A DNA stretch of 64,000 nucleotides from an uncultured Alistipes sp. (GTDB taxonomy: Bacteria; Bacteroidota; Bacteroidia; Bacteroidales; Rikenellaceae): the NCBI GenBank assembly GCA_944321955.1, contig CALUNG010000001.1, positions 124,001 to 188,000 of the forward strand, in the 5' to 3' direction. Below the pieces are notes generated by a model. The model saw only the letters and a list, made by a program, of their open reading frames with translations. It did no database searches and was not told the DNA's origin. A program made the translations under genes and the position numbers. Below are positions 1-9,076 of the stretch, one piece after another. The number at the start of each line of letters is the position of its first letter. Within the stretch, counting starts at the first letter, position 1.

Positions 1-446
1 CCTACACCGAGGCCGTCGCCAGGGCAATCGAAGGCGAGGGGGCCGAGATGCTGATCATTGCGGCGGCCACCGAGGCCGACATTGCGGAGCTCGGCACCTA
101 CGAGGAGCGACAGATGTTCCTCGAGGACATGGGACTCGAGGAGTCGGGCGTAAACCGCCTCATCAAGTCGGCATACAAGCTGCTCAATCTCGAGACCTTC
201 TTCACGACGGGACCCGACGAGACCCGTGCATGGACCTACAACAAGGGCATGAAGGCTCCGCAGACCGCCGGCATCATCCATACCGACTTCGAGAAGGGCT
301 TCATCCGTGCCGAGGTTATCAAGTACGACGACTACGTGACGCTGGGATCCGAGAAGGCCTGCCGCGATCTGGGCAAGATCGGTATCGAGGGCAAGGATTA
401 CGTCGTTCAGGACGGAGACATCATGCATTTCCTCTTCAATGTCTGA
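1..446 (+). CDS. ychF: YchF/Obg-family ATPase, C-terminal part (cut by window edge)
   Basis: The frame is open from base 3 and ends at the TAA-type stop at 444-446, so only the last ~147 residues are present. The visible part holds the end of the helical region and the C-terminal TGS domain typical of the redox-regulated ribosome-binding ATPase YchF (an Obg-family P-loop protein that prefers ATP). The segments FFTTGPDETRAWT and GIIHTDFEKGFIRAEVI are highly characteristic of the family, as is the ending HFLFNV. The P-loop and G motifs lie outside the window. The SIMPL-domain gene follows after 19 bases and may be cotranscribed. Confidence 0.95.
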   Translation, partial: YTEAVARAIEGEGAEMLIIAAATEADIAELGTYEERQMFLEDMGLEESGVNRLIKSAYKLLNLETFFTTGPDETRAWTYNKGMKAPQTAGIIHTDFEKGFIRAEVIKYDDYVTLGSEKACRDLGKIGIEGKDYVVQDGDIMHFLFNV

Positions 447-465
447 CATATAAAACACGGGAGTT

Positions 466-1197
466 ATGAAAAATCTTTGGAAGTTCGTCATCATCGGTGC
501 CGCCATCGTATTGGCGGCTGCGGTTCTGGGTTATGCCTACACCTACAAGTACCGCTGTCAGAACACGGTAACGGTAACGGGACTCGGCGAGACGGAGTTC
601 ACGTCTGATTTCATCGTGTGGGGCGGGTCGCTTCAGGTCGAGTCGCCAGACGCCATTACGGGCTATGCCAAGATCGAGGCCGACCGCAAGAAGGTCATGG
701 ACTACATTACCTCGAAGGGTATCGATCCGTCGTCGGTCGTATTCCAGTTCGTCAACGTCTACAAGGAGACCGAACCGGTCTACAATGCACAGGGCAACTA
801 TGCCGGTTCGCGGTTCAAGTGCTACAATCTGAGCCAGTCGTTCACCATCGAGTCCAAGGAGGTCGACAAGGTCGAGAACATCTCGCGCGAGATATCGTCG
901 CTGATAGCCAAGGGGGTGTCGATCGATGCGCAGATGCCGTCATATTACTATACGGGGCTCGACAACGTGAAGCTGTCGCTCATAGAGAAGGCATCGGCCG
1001 ATGCGTTGGCGCGTGCCCGCAACATCGTTGACAATGCGGGAGCGCGTTTGGGCAAGGTTATGTCGGCGCGTCTGGGGGTATTCCAGATTACGGGTGCCAA
1101 CACCAATGAGGAGTTTTCGGCTGGAGGCTCGTTCAACACGTCTAACCGCAACAAGAAGGCACGGGTAACGATCCGTGTGGAGTACAGGGTAAAATAG
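466..1197 (+). CDS. SIMPL-domain (DUF541) membrane-anchored protein
   Basis: The 243-residue protein starts with a single hydrophobic segment (about residues 8-26, preceded by KNLWK). This acts as a signal anchor or uncleaved signal peptide and puts the rest in the periplasm. The body matches the SIMPL/DUF541 pattern: VTVTGLGE near the start, alternating strands, a conserved block ALARARNIVDNAGARLGKV near residue 185, and a C-terminal strand KKARVTIRVEY. Family members are periplasmic or surface proteins of mostly unknown function, several linked to stress or oxidative protection. It sits between ychF and gltX with 19- and 16-base gaps, so a housekeeping operon is likely. The function is not known. 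Confidence 0.85.
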   Translation: MKNLWKFVIIGAAIVLAAAVLGYAYTYKYRCQNTVTVTGLGETEFTSDFIVWGGSLQVESPDAITGYAKIEADRKKVMDYITSKGIDPSSVVFQFVNVYKETEPVYNAQGNYAGSRFKCYNLSQSFTIESKEVDKVENISREISSLIAKGVSIDAQMPSYYYTGLDNVKLSLIEKASADALARARNIVDNAGARLGKVMSARLGVFQITGANTNEEFSAGGSFNTSNRNKKARVTIRVEYRVK

Positions 1198-1213
1198 CAA
1201 AAAACGATAATTC

Positions 1214-2749
1214 ATGAACAGACCAGTAAGGGTGCGCTTTGCACCCAGTCCCACCGGCCCGCTGCACATAGGCGGCGTGCGCACGGCACTTTACAACTAT
1301 CTTTTCGCCCGCCACAACGGCGGCAAGATGATTCTGCGTATCGAGGATACCGATTCGCAGCGATTCGTCCCCGGAGCCGAGGAGTACATAATCGAGTCGC
1401 TCCGCTGGTGCGGTATCGAGATCGACGAGGGTGTCGGTGTAGGCGGCCCTCATGCACCGTATCGTCAGAGCGAACGTCGCGAAATATACCTGAAGTATGC
1501 CCTTCAGCTTGTCGAGAACGGCTGGGCCTATTATGCTTTCGATACTCCGGCAGAGCTCGACGCCATCCGCAAGGAGTACGAACAGCGCGGCGAAACCTTC
1601 GCCTACAACTACGCCGTGCGCGAGAAGTTGCCCACGTCGCTGTCGTTGCCGCAGGAGGAGGTACGTGCGCGTATCGACCGTGGCGACCAGTGGGTCATAC
1701 GATTCAAAATGCCGGAGAACGAGACCGTGAAGATGCACGATCTTATCCGCGGCGACGTAGAGGTCAACACCTCGACGCTCGACGACAAGGTGCTCTACAA
1801 GTCGGTCGATGCGCTTCCGACATACCACCTTGCCAATATCGTGGATGATCATCTGATGGAGATATCGCACGTGATACGCGGTGAGGAGTGGCTGCCGTCG
1901 CTGCCGCTGCACTACCTGCTTTACAGGGCTTTCGGCTGGGAGGATTCGCAACCCGAGTTTGCGCACCTGCCTCTGCTGCTGAAGCCTACGGGCGGCGGCA
2001 AGCTGTCGAAGCGCGACGGCGACAAGATGGGATTCCCGGTCTTCCCGCTCTACTGGGTGTCGCCGACAACGGGCGAGACGGCCCACGGCTACCGCGAGGA
2101 CGGATATTTCCCCGAAGCGTTCATCAACATGCTGGCGCTGCTCGGGTGGAATCCCGGAACAGAACAGGAGATCTTCTCGATGCAGGAGCTTATCGACGCC
2201 TTCTCGCTCGATCGCGTATCGAAGTCGGGCGCACGTTTCCAGCCCGAGAAGGCCAAGTGGTTCAATGCCCAGTACATGCACCACAAGAGCGATGCCGAGC
2301 TTGCCGTGCTCTACCAGCCGATACTCAAGGCACACGGCATAGAGGCGTCGGACGAGGTTGCCGGCCGCGTTGCCGGCATCATGAAGGAGCGTGCCACGTT
2401 TATCAGCGACTTGTGGGATCTCACGTCGTTCTTCTTCATTGCCCCGACCGAATATGACGAAAAACAGGTGCGCAAGTACTGGAAGGGCGACAATCCGGCC
2501 ATCCTTGTACGTCTGCGCGAGGTACTGGCGTCGATCGACGACTTCTCGCTCGAGAATACCGAACGTATCGTGCATGCATGGATCGAGGAGAACGGCTATC
2601 CGATGGGGCAGGTGATGAATACGCTTCGCCTGGCGTTGGTGGGAGCCGGCAAGGGCCCCGGCATGTATGACGTGACCTCGTTCCTGGGCAAGGAGGAGAC
2701 GCTTCGCCGCATCGATTCGCTTCTTGCGAACCTGAAACCTGCCGAGTGA
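1214..2749 (+). CDS. gltX: Glutamyl-tRNA synthetase
   Basis: Class I aminoacyl-tRNA synthetase of 511 residues that charges tRNA-Glu with glutamate in the cytosol. The catalytic domain opens with [12 protein letters not shown] (HIGH motif, residues 10-21). The KLSKR signature is at residues 263-267 and is followed by [15 protein letters not shown]. The anticodon-binding helical domain fills the last ~150 residues. The length is normal for bacterial GltX. A separate glnS is at 22399, so glutaminyl-tRNA can be made directly and GltX need not be non-discriminating. It lies 16 bases after the SIMPL gene and just before galM. Confidence 0.97.
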   Translation: MNRPVRVRFAPSPTGPLHIGGVRTALYNYLFARHNGGKMILRIEDTDSQRFVPGAEEYIIESLRWCGIEIDEGVGVGGPHAPYRQSERREIYLKYALQLVENGWAYYAFDTPAELDAIRKEYEQRGETFAYNYAVREKLPTSLSLPQEEVRARIDRGDQWVIRFKMPENETVKMHDLIRGDVEVNTSTLDDKVLYKSVDALPTYHLANIVDDHLMEISHVIRGEEWLPSLPLHYLLYRAFGWEDSQPEFAHLPLLLKPTGGGKLSKRDGDKMGFPVFPLYWVSPTTGETAHGYREDGYFPEAFINMLALLGWNPGTEQEIFSMQELIDAFSLDRVSKSGARFQPEKAKWFNAQYMHHKSDAELAVLYQPILKAHGIEASDEVAGRVAGIMKERATFISDLWDLTSFFFIAPTEYDEKQVRKYWKGDNPAILVRLREVLASIDDFSLENTERIVHAWIEENGYPMGQVMNTLRLALVGAGKGPGMYDVTSFLGKEETLRRIDSLLANLKPAE

Positions 2750-2756
2750 TACCATA

Positions 2757-3839
2757 ATGAACCTTAAAACCGAAAAGACGATGAATACTGAAATTGAACA
2801 GCATGTCTGGGGCATGACGCCCGAGGGGGAGGCCGTAATACTCTATACGTGGCGCAACGGCAACGGATGCGAGGTGCAGGTCTGCAACCTCGGAGCGGCG
2901 ATGGTGTCGGTGAAGTGTCCCGACCGCGACGGCAATGTTGCCGACGTGATTTTGGGATACCGCGACTTTGCAAGCTACTACAACGATCCGGCCTGCAGCG
3001 GCAAAAGCGTAGGCCGCGTGGCCAACCGCATAGCCGGAGGCCACGTGCGCGTCGACGGCGTAGACTACAATCTCGAAACCAACAACGGCCCCAACCACCT
3101 GCACGGCGGCTCGCACGGTTTCGGAACGAAACTGTGGGAGGGGCGTATAGAGACCAACCGCGTGGTCTTCGCCCTCGTCTCCGAAGACGGCGACAGCGGT
3201 TACCCGGGCGAATTGAGTGTAGAGGCGGCATACGATCTCGACGATGACAACAATATCTGCATAACGTACGTGGCGCAGTCGAGCAAACTGACGCCCGTGA
3301 ATCTGACAAACCACACGTATTGGAACCTTGCCGGCGAGTCGTCTGGCGACATCCTGTCGCACGAACTGCGGCTGAACTGCTCGCACGTGCTGGAGATGAA
3401 CGATGTGCAGATACCTACGGGCCGGCTGCTCGATGTGAAGGGCACGCCCATGGACTTCACGTCATTCCGCCGTCTGGGCGACGGAATCGCGTCGGAGTTC
3501 AACCACATACGCGATTTCCGCGGATACGATCACTACTTCGTGCTCGACGGTTGGCAGCGCAACATACTTGCCGAGATCGGCGAACTGCGTCATGCCGCTT
3601 CGGGTCGCAAGGTCACCGTTCTGTCGTCGCAGCCCGGCGCAATGGTCTATACGGGCAACTGGCTTGCGGGCGGATGCCCCGTCACCAAGTCGGGCGGTCG
3701 TTATGCCGATTATGCCGGTGTGGCCATCGAGTGCCAGAACTATCCCGATGCCGTGAACCACGACAACTTCCCGTCGTCGCTGCTTGCTCCCGGCGAGACC
3801 TATTGCCAGAAGATAGTATTCAGACTGGGCGTCGAATAG
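2757..3839 (+). CDS. galM: Aldose 1-epimerase (galactose mutarotase)
   Basis: GalM interconverts the alpha and beta anomers of galactose and other aldoses. Family hallmarks are GGSHGFGTKLWEG (binding loop), TNHTYWNLAG with the conserved active-site His, and AIECQNYPDAVNHDNFPSS carrying the catalytic Glu near the C-terminus. There is no signal peptide, so it is cytoplasmic. The start is uncertain: ATG at 2757 gives 360 residues and ATG at 2781 gives 352. The second start has a purine-rich stretch upstream and lines up better with the family N-terminus. The gene follows gltX by 7 bases and ends at a strong bidirectional terminator. Confidence 0.93.
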   Translation: MNLKTEKTMNTEIEQHVWGMTPEGEAVILYTWRNGNGCEVQVCNLGAAMVSVKCPDRDGNVADVILGYRDFASYYNDPACSGKSVGRVANRIAGGHVRVDGVDYNLETNNGPNHLHGGSHGFGTKLWEGRIETNRVVFALVSEDGDSGYPGELSVEAAYDLDDDNNICITYVAQSSKLTPVNLTNHTYWNLAGESSGDILSHELRLNCSHVLEMNDVQIPTGRLLDVKGTPMDFTSFRRLGDGIASEFNHIRDFRGYDHYFVLDGWQRNILAEIGELRHAASGRKVTVLSSQPGAMVYTGNWLAGGCPVTKSGGRYADYAGVAIECQNYPDAVNHDNFPSSLLAPGETYCQKIVFRLGVE

Positions 3840-3853
3840 AACAGTACAAATAA

Positions 3854-3899
3854 GATACGGGCGGAATCCCTTCGAAGGATTCCGCCCGTATCGTTTTTT
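3854..3899. terminator. Bidirectional intrinsic terminator
   Basis: A perfect 16-bp inverted repeat (gatacgggcggaatcc and its complement) around a short loop, with GTTTTTTG on the right. It lies between convergent galM (+) and the Spy/CpxP-like gene (-). Confidence 0.9.
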
Positions 3900-3913
3900 G
3901 CTGTTGAAGAGTG

Positions 3914-4444
3914 CTATTTTTTCTCGGGAGCCGGTTTGGCTGCACCTCTGCGGTGAGGACCGTCGCCCGTACATCCGGCAGGACAATCGGGATTGCGGCG
4001 TTTGGCCAGCTCTTCGCGGGCCTGACGCGAAAGACGGTTGTCGATGTTGTACAGCTTGTAGACCTGCTGCGGGGTCAGTACGCGCTCGAAGATCTGGATG
4101 TAGACCTTGCGTACCATGCCGACGTTGATGTTGTTGTCGAGGCGGTTCTTCAGATAGTCGTTTATCTCCTGCTTGGTGGCCTTCTCGACATCTATGCGGC
4201 CGGCGCGGCGGCGGTTGAAGTTGATGTTGCGGGTGTACTGACGGTAGAGCGGTGCAAACTTGTCGAACTGCTCGTCGGTCAGCGAGAGCTCCGTCTTGAT
4301 TATCTGAAGTTTCGCATCCATCAGCTCCTTCTGCTCGGTGCGGATCTTATCCTTGTCGATTTCGGGTTTGGGCTGCTGTGCCTGTGCGAACGATAACTGG
4401 GTTGCTGCGAACAGAAGCAGCATCGAAATGATTGTGCGTTTCAT
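3914..4444 (-). CDS. Secreted Spy/CpxP-like periplasmic protein (sigma-operon partner)
   Basis: A 176-residue protein with a clear signal peptide (MKRTIISMLLLFAATQLSFA, cleavage near residue 20). The mature part is helical and very charged. It carries two spaced LTxxQ motifs, LTDEQ near residue 54 and LTPQQ near residue 121, the hallmark of Spy/CpxP periplasmic chaperones and sensors. The C-terminus is a Gly/Pro/Arg-rich tail with two cysteines. The ATG at 4444 was chosen because the signal peptide begins there; the frame runs further upstream only through the anti-sigma gene. It is the third gene after a sigma factor and an anti-sigma candidate (25-base gap), so a role as stress sensor or chaperone of that regulon is inferred. 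Confidence 0.75.
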   Translation of the reverse strand: MKRTIISMLLLFAATQLSFAQAQQPKPEIDKDKIRTEQKELMDAKLQIIKTELSLTDEQFDKFAPLYRQYTRNINFNRRRAGRIDVEKATKQEINDYLKNRLDNNINVGMVRKVYIQIFERVLTPQQVYKLYNIDNRLSRQAREELAKRRNPDCPAGCTGDGPHRRGAAKPAPEKK

Positions 4445-4469
4445 GACTTTCGTTTTTTGGTTTGAATTG

Positions 4470-4799
4470 TTATAAATCGGTTGAGATCTCTTCCATGTAG
4501 TTTCCGGCCAGCTCCTCGAGCGTATCGTCCGATACCTCCGAAAGCAGCGAGGCGTAGTATTGTTCCGGATCGACGGCCGTATGTCGCGCATCGAGGAGGC
4601 GTATGCCGACTATTGCCGCTCCTATGAGCACGGCTGCAGCCGATACTATTGCCGCCGTGCGGCGCAGTATTACCTTTCGTCCCGTGACGGCATGTTCGCC
4701 GCATACGTTAGTGGCGCGTTGTTTGGCTTCGTCGAAGAAGCCCGCCGGAACACGGTACGGCATTTGTTTGCCAATGTTGTCGAAATCGAAATCTTTCAT
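4470..4799 (-). CDS. Small single-pass membrane protein, candidate anti-sigma factor
   Basis: A 109-residue protein with a cytosolic N-terminus of about 45 residues (MKDFDFDNIGKQMPYRVPAGFF), one transmembrane helix (about residues 49-68, AAIVSAAAVLIGAAIVGI) and a short acidic periplasmic tail. Its start codon overlaps the stop of the upstream sigma factor (ATGA, 4 nt), which implies translational coupling. The segment PYRVPAGFFDE is common in Bacteroidota sigma-adjacent membrane proteins. No zinc-binding HxxxCxxC motif is seen. Anti-sigma function is inferred from position and topology only. Confidence 0.7.
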   Translation of the reverse strand: MKDFDFDNIGKQMPYRVPAGFFDEAKQRATNVCGEHAVTGRKVILRRTAAIVSAAAVLIGAAIVGIRLLDARHTAVDPEQYYASLLSEVSDDTLEELAGNYMEEISTDL

Positions 4800-5335
4800 A
4801 GTGTCATCAACTCCCTGATGCGCTTCTGCGCGTAGTGGTAATCGGTTTTCAACGTATTCTCGCTCATGCCCGTAATGCGGCTTATTTCGGCATAGGGCAG
4901 TTCGTCGTAGTATCGCAGGTTGAAGACGAGACGCTGTTTTGTCGGCAGCGCAAGCAACGCCTTCTGGAATCGGGCCTCGATGCTGTCGGCGTCGATATCG
5001 GCCGACGTTTCGAACGATTCGGCCAGTTTGCGCCCCACATCCTCGAGAGCCATAAGCCGCCACATGTACCTTCGTCTCAGGCGCGAGAGGCAGAGGTTGG
5101 TGGCTATGGCATAGAGCCATGGTCTCAGCTCCTGACTGCCGCCGCGCAGCTTGCCGATGCCGCGCCATGCCCGTACCCACATCTCCTGCAGCAGGTCCTG
5201 AGCCTCGTCATGGCGTACGACCATGCGTCGTATGTGCCAGTAGAGCGGTTCGGTGTATGTATCGACCAGAGCGGCGAATCCGCGTTCGCGGGTGGCGCCG
5301 TCGGTCAGCAGTTCCATAATCTCTTTCGTTTCCAT
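4796..5335 (-). CDS. ECF-type RNA polymerase sigma factor
   Basis: A 179-residue sigma-70 family protein. Region 2 (about residues 20-90) contains the core-binding and -10 helix, with HDEAQDLLQEMWVRAWRGI and the following LRPWLYAIATNLCLSRLRRR. Region 4 (about 120-175) has LPTKQRLVFNLRYYDELPYAEISRITGMSENTLKTDYHYAQKRI, a helix-turn-helix for -35 recognition (named here in parts; key residues PYAEIS and SENTLK). The start is the ATG at 5335 (METKEIMELL); an in-frame start 8 codons earlier is less likely. It heads an operon with the anti-sigma candidate and the Spy-like protein. The set resembles an envelope-stress module. Confidence 0.92.
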   Translation of the reverse strand: METKEIMELLTDGATRERGFAALVDTYTEPLYWHIRRMVVRHDEAQDLLQEMWVRAWRGIGKLRGGSQELRPWLYAIATNLCLSRLRRRYMWRLMALEDVGRKLAESFETSADIDADSIEARFQKALLALPTKQRLVFNLRYYDELPYAEISRITGMSENTLKTDYHYAQKRIRELMTL

Positions 5336-5431
5336 GCCCGTTTTGCTGCGTGCTCTCACATGTTAAGACTGCACTTATGTCGTAAAGTTAAAAAATGCGG
5401 TGCAAAAAATCGATTTTTTTCACATGACGGG

Positions 5432-5468
5432 TAAAAACGATACGGGCGGAGAACCATCTCCGCCCGTA
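5432..5468 (-). terminator. Intrinsic terminator of the thiamine operon
   Basis: A 12-bp GC-rich inverted repeat (tacgggcggaga with its complement), followed on the minus strand by a T-run (the AAAAA at 5433-5437). It lies downstream of the lipoprotein gene at 5494. Confidence 0.85.
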
Positions 5469-5493
5469 CTGTTTTCTGCATGTACATCGTGTG

Positions 5494-6057
5494 TCAGTCG
5501 AACTCCTCGATCACGACCGTCCAGTTGAAGAGGTCGCTTGCGCATTGCTGCTGCATCATCGAGATCTGCGACATGCTGGTGGTGTCGGCCATCACCGCAT
5601 TGACGAACTGGTTCATCGTGGCAAAGTTGCTGTTGATCTTGCCGGCCAGACATTTGTAGAACGACTGCTGCTGGGCGCGGTCGAGACCTGCAGGCAGAAC
5701 GTTGTTGGCCACCAGATACGGGTACGGATAGATGTGCCTCATGTTGCGTGCGTCGGCATTGAGCTCCTCGACGATCGTGGTGACAACATATACCTGCACC
5801 GTATCGTTTACGCCGGGCATCTGCACGAATGTCGTGTAGACGGGGTAGTCCTCCTCGAGGGCCAGAGCCACGTCATCCGAGAAGAGCATGAATTCGGCAT
5901 CGGTCAGATCGTTGAGGTAGACCATCTGCCTGTATTCGCGCAGCGCTTCGCGCATGGCCTGACGCTGCGAGCGGTTCCATTTGGCCTGCTGCGAGCAGCC
6001 GACCGTCGAGATGATTGCGAGTGCCAGCACCGACACTGAAAGTAGAAATCTTTTCAT
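5494..6057 (-). CDS. Lipoprotein of unknown function, third gene of the thiamine operon
   Basis: A 187-residue protein with a lipoprotein signal peptide (hydrophobic MKRFLLSVSVLALAIISTVG, then the lipobox Cys at residue 21). The mature part has no motif I recognise. It begins with a charged helix (SQRQAMREALREYRQMVY), followed by a strand-rich middle with VYTTFVQMPGVNDTVQVYVVTTIV, and ends with a helical Gln/Met-rich stretch. It starts 43 bases after pnuC, with no terminator between them and one just after it, so it should be transcribed with the TPP-riboswitch operon. In related Bacteroidetes operons this slot is often taken by thiamine pyrophosphokinase; this protein shows no sign of being a kinase. 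Confidence 0.75.
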   Translation of the reverse strand: MKRFLLSVSVLALAIISTVGCSQQAKWNRSQRQAMREALREYRQMVYLNDLTDAEFMLFSDDVALALEEDYPVYTTFVQMPGVNDTVQVYVVTTIVEELNADARNMRHIYPYPYLVANNVLPAGLDRAQQQSFYKCLAGKINSNFATMNQFVNAVMADTTSMSQISMMQQQCASDLFNWTVVIEEFD

Positions 6058-6100
6058 TGCGAAATTCTGTTTTGTGGTTTACTTTCGCAATGAACAGCAA

Positions 6101-6679
6101 TCAGCGTGCCAGCTTTCCGTATTCCCTTCTCCACTTGAGGTATCCGACCACGGCCAGTGCCGAATATACGAGATAGAGACCTGCGGTGAGGGGAATGCCC
6201 TTGTAGATGTAGAGCGCCACGGTCGTAAGGTCGACGACGAGCCAGACGAGCCACTGTTCGATGTATTTGCGCGAGAGCATCCACATGGCTATGATGCTCA
6301 GAGCCGTTGTGAAGCTGTCCCAGAACGGTACGCTGCTGTCGGTGAAACGCACCAGCACGAAATATATGACGGCATGGGCGGCCGCGTATGCGGTGATGAT
6401 GTAAGGCAGCTTTGCCAGCGGCGTATGGGCTATGCTGGCATGTTTGCTGTCCTTTTTCGGGGCGTTGCGCCATACCGCGAGACCGTAAATGCCGGCCAGT
6501 ACGTAATATACCTGCATCGAGCAGTCGGCATACAGCCCCGCCTTGAAGTAGAGGGTGCCGTGCACTACGGGCATTATCAGGCCGACGATCCAGAGCCTGA
6601 TGTCGGCGCGGTACTCGAGCCACAGGTAGAGCAGCCCGAGTACGACGCCGACGATCTGCAGTATGAGTTTTACGTCCAT
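6101..6679 (-). CDS. pnuT: PnuC-family transporter, probably thiamine-specific (PnuT)
   Basis: A 192-residue integral membrane protein with about seven hydrophobic segments. It shows PnuC family features: W-rich helices, VYYVLAGIYGLAVWRN in the first half and WLVWLVVDLTTVALYIYKG near residue 150. PnuC proteins are facilitators that work with a cytosolic kinase that traps the vitamin. PnuC takes nicotinamide riboside, PnuT thiamine and PnuX riboflavin. The thiamine assignment rests on context: it lies 4 bases after a TonB receptor whose transcript begins with a TPP riboswitch. Confidence 0.88.
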   Translation of the reverse strand: MDVKLILQIVGVVLGLLYLWLEYRADIRLWIVGLIMPVVHGTLYFKAGLYADCSMQVYYVLAGIYGLAVWRNAPKKDSKHASIAHTPLAKLPYIITAYAAAHAVIYFVLVRFTDSSVPFWDSFTTALSIIAMWMLSRKYIEQWLVWLVVDLTTVALYIYKGIPLTAGLYLVYSALAVVGYLKWRREYGKLAR

Positions 6680-6683
6680 CGTG

Positions 6684-8936
6684 TCAGAACCTTACGGTTA
6701 CGTTGGCCAGCACGTTGAGCGGGGCCTGTGCGAAGTAGTATGCCATGTTTATGAGCTTGGGATTGTTCTCGTCGGTCCAGTTGTCGACGTAGGAGTATCC
6801 GTAGCCGTTGCTGCAATACTTCTGGTTGAAGAGGTTGTAGATGGTCAGACCGAAACGGACGCTGCGCGACGAACGGGTCTTGAGCGTGTATGCCAGGTTG
6901 AGGTTGGTCACGCAGTAGCTGTCGAGGGCGAGATCCTCGTTCTCGTTGTTGGTGAAGTACTGCTTGCCTACGGCCTGCGTGTGGAATACGGCCTCGAAGC
7001 CCTTGACGTGGAAGTCGAGGAACAGCGAACCCATAATCGACGGAGAGTAGGCTATGGTCATGTTGCCCAGATTCTGTCCGTACGTGGGGCTGTCGGCCAA
7101 CTGGTCCACGTAGTCGCGTATGCGGTTCTGCGAGAACGTGGCGTTTCCGCCCAGACGGAACCATTTGGTCGCCTCCCACGATGCCGTAATCTCCACGCCG
7201 CGGCGGTAGCTCTTGGGTACGTTGGTGTTGAGCACGTCCGAGCTGTCGTTGACCATGCCGGTGGGTACGAGCTGGTTGCGGTAGAACATGTAGTAGAAGT
7301 TTACGCCCACGGCCAGACGCAGAGCGGTGTATGTATAACCCAGTTCATAGTCGTATAGCTCCTCGTGCTTGGGATATGTGTCGTCAGAGGCGAAACGGTA
7401 ACGGTCCGTGAAGTCGCTGCGCGTCGGCTCCTTCTGTGCCACCGAGAACGAGAAGTAGGCGTTGTGGCGTCCGTTGGTGTAGCTGATGCCGGCACGCGGA
7501 TTGAAGAAGTGGTACTGCTTGTCAACGTCTATGGGCTGCATGCCGACCTCTTCCGATACGTAGTTGTCGTTGACGCCCCATGCACGGTAATCGACGAAGC
7601 GGTACTGCAGGTCGCCGAAGAGCCGGAGACCTTTGGTCACCTGCCAGTTTGCGCGGACGAATACGTTGGCGTCATGCTTGTTGACGTCGTTGTCGTACCA
7701 GTACTCCGTCGGCAGCTGCTGGTCGTATCCCTCGATCCAGTCGATCTCTCCCCAGTGGGGGCATGTGTAGTAGCTCCACGATCCGCCGAAAACGAGGTCG
7801 AGATTGGTTGTCGTGTATGCTGCAGCGGCATTTACACCGCCCGTATGGTTGCGCATCAGCTTTTCGCGAATGATGTCGGCCCGGGGTGTATCCGACGGCA
7901 GTCCGAGAGGCAGATACTCATAGAGCTTGGCGTTGTCCTTGTACTGCTTGTAGTATCCGTATCCGTAGGTGTAGAAACCGGTGACGTTCATGTTCCACTT
8001 GTCGTTGAAACGGTGGCTTACGACTATCTGGTTGTTGATCTGCAGGTAGTTGTCGGTCTGGTCGTCATAGTAGGCCACATCCTTCCACTCGGGGGGATCG
8101 CCGTGCCATACGTGCCAGCTCAGTCCGTCGCTCACCTCGTACATTCCTTCGGGATTGAACCGGCGACCGTTGCGGGCCATCTCCTCCTTGGTCGCTCCCG
8201 TGTACGTAAGTCCGGTCTTGGCCTTGCCGCCGAACGAGAGAACCTTGACCATGGTGCTGCCGTTGTAGTATCCGGCCTGCAGCATGTACGACTTGAGGTC
8301 GGTTTCGCCACGGTCGATGTATCCGTCCGATCCGATGTGTGTCAGTCGTGCGTCGACGAGCCAGTGACCGCCCATCAGACCCGACGATATGTGTATGGCC
8401 TGCTTGTTGGTGTTGTACGAACCGTAGGAGAGTGATGCCTCGCCTCCGAATTCGGTTTTCAGGGCATCGGTCGACATGGTCACGGCACCGCCGAATGCAC
8501 CCGTTCCGTTGGTCGAAAGGCCCGCTCCGCGCTGTACCTGCACCGTACCTACCGACGATATGAGGTCGGGAGTGTCGTACCAGTATACCGAGTGCGAGTC
8601 GGGATTGTTGAGCGACATGCCGTTGACTGTGACGTTTATGCGCGTTGCATCGGTACCGCGCAGGCGTATCGACGTGCCGCCTATACCTATGCCGGTCTCG
8701 TTCGTGGCAATCATCGAAGGCGTCAGGGCCAGCAATGTCGGGATGTCGCTTCCGTAGGAGTAGCCGGCGATCTGGTCGCGCGAGATGTCGGTGTAGGCTA
8801 CCGGCGAGGTTTTGGCTGCACGTGTGGCCTTCACCTCGATCTGCTGAATTTCATGCACTTCGAGCGAATCGGTCTGTTGGGCAGCAGCCGCGGCGGTCAG
8901 AAGCGAAGCCGCCGTAAAAAGAAAAATCCTTTTCAT
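6684..8936 (-). CDS. TonB-dependent outer-membrane receptor, probable thiamine transporter
   Basis: A 750-residue receptor with a Sec signal peptide (residues 1-20, ending AAAAAQ). A TonB-box-like and plug region follows (about 30-150), including IEVKATRAAKTSPVAYT, GTSIRLRGTDATRINVTVNG and VQVQRGAG, and then a 22-strand-type barrel ending in an aromatic-terminated strand (VLANVTVRF). It imports a scarce substrate across the outer membrane using TonB energy. The TPP riboswitch in its leader and the downstream PnuC-type gene make thiamine or a phosphorylated form the likely ligand. The start ATG at 8936 directly begins the signal peptide. Confidence 0.9.
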   Translation of the reverse strand: MKRIFLFTAASLLTAAAAAQQTDSLEVHEIQQIEVKATRAAKTSPVAYTDISRDQIAGYSYGSDIPTLLALTPSMIATNETGIGIGGTSIRLRGTDATRINVTVNGMSLNNPDSHSVYWYDTPDLISSVGTVQVQRGAGLSTNGTGAFGGAVTMSTDALKTEFGGEASLSYGSYNTNKQAIHISSGLMGGHWLVDARLTHIGSDGYIDRGETDLKSYMLQAGYYNGSTMVKVLSFGGKAKTGLTYTGATKEEMARNGRRFNPEGMYEVSDGLSWHVWHGDPPEWKDVAYYDDQTDNYLQINNQIVVSHRFNDKWNMNVTGFYTYGYGYYKQYKDNAKLYEYLPLGLPSDTPRADIIREKLMRNHTGGVNAAAAYTTTNLDLVFGGSWSYYTCPHWGEIDWIEGYDQQLPTEYWYDNDVNKHDANVFVRANWQVTKGLRLFGDLQYRFVDYRAWGVNDNYVSEEVGMQPIDVDKQYHFFNPRAGISYTNGRHNAYFSFSVAQKEPTRSDFTDRYRFASDDTYPKHEELYDYELGYTYTALRLAVGVNFYYMFYRNQLVPTGMVNDSSDVLNTNVPKSYRRGVEITASWEATKWFRLGGNATFSQNRIRDYVDQLADSPTYGQNLGNMTIAYSPSIMGSLFLDFHVKGFEAVFHTQAVGKQYFTNNENEDLALDSYCVTNLNLAYTLKTRSSRSVRFGLTIYNLFNQKYCSNGYGYSYVDNWTDENNPKLINMAYYFAQAPLNVLANVTVRF

Positions 8937-8989
8937 ACTTTTAATAGTTAATTAAACAGTTGAAAAGGGGCCTTTTGACAGATTATGCT

Positions 8990-9066
8990 TGTTCCCGGTC
9001 TCGGCATTACCCGTATCCGGTCCGATGGGTATAATCTCAGCCTGCCTGAGGCAAGCACCCCTTTCT
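8990..9066 (-). promoter_or_regulatory. TPP riboswitch (THI element)
   Basis: Read on the minus strand, the leader contains the conserved blocks of the thiamine pyrophosphate aptamer in order: GGGGTGC, then GGCTGAGA (complement of 9035-9041), TACCC, and GGGTAATGCCG (complement of 9003-9012). It lies about 55 bases upstream of the receptor start and downstream of a good promoter. High TPP should shut off the operon, probably at translation, since no U-tract terminator hairpin is evident. Confidence 0.95.
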
Positions 9067-9076
9067 GATTTCGGCG

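Noticed and set aside
1142-2815. Long minus-strand reading frame opposite gltX
   Set aside because: Antisense shadow of gltX; no family motifs and no promoter.
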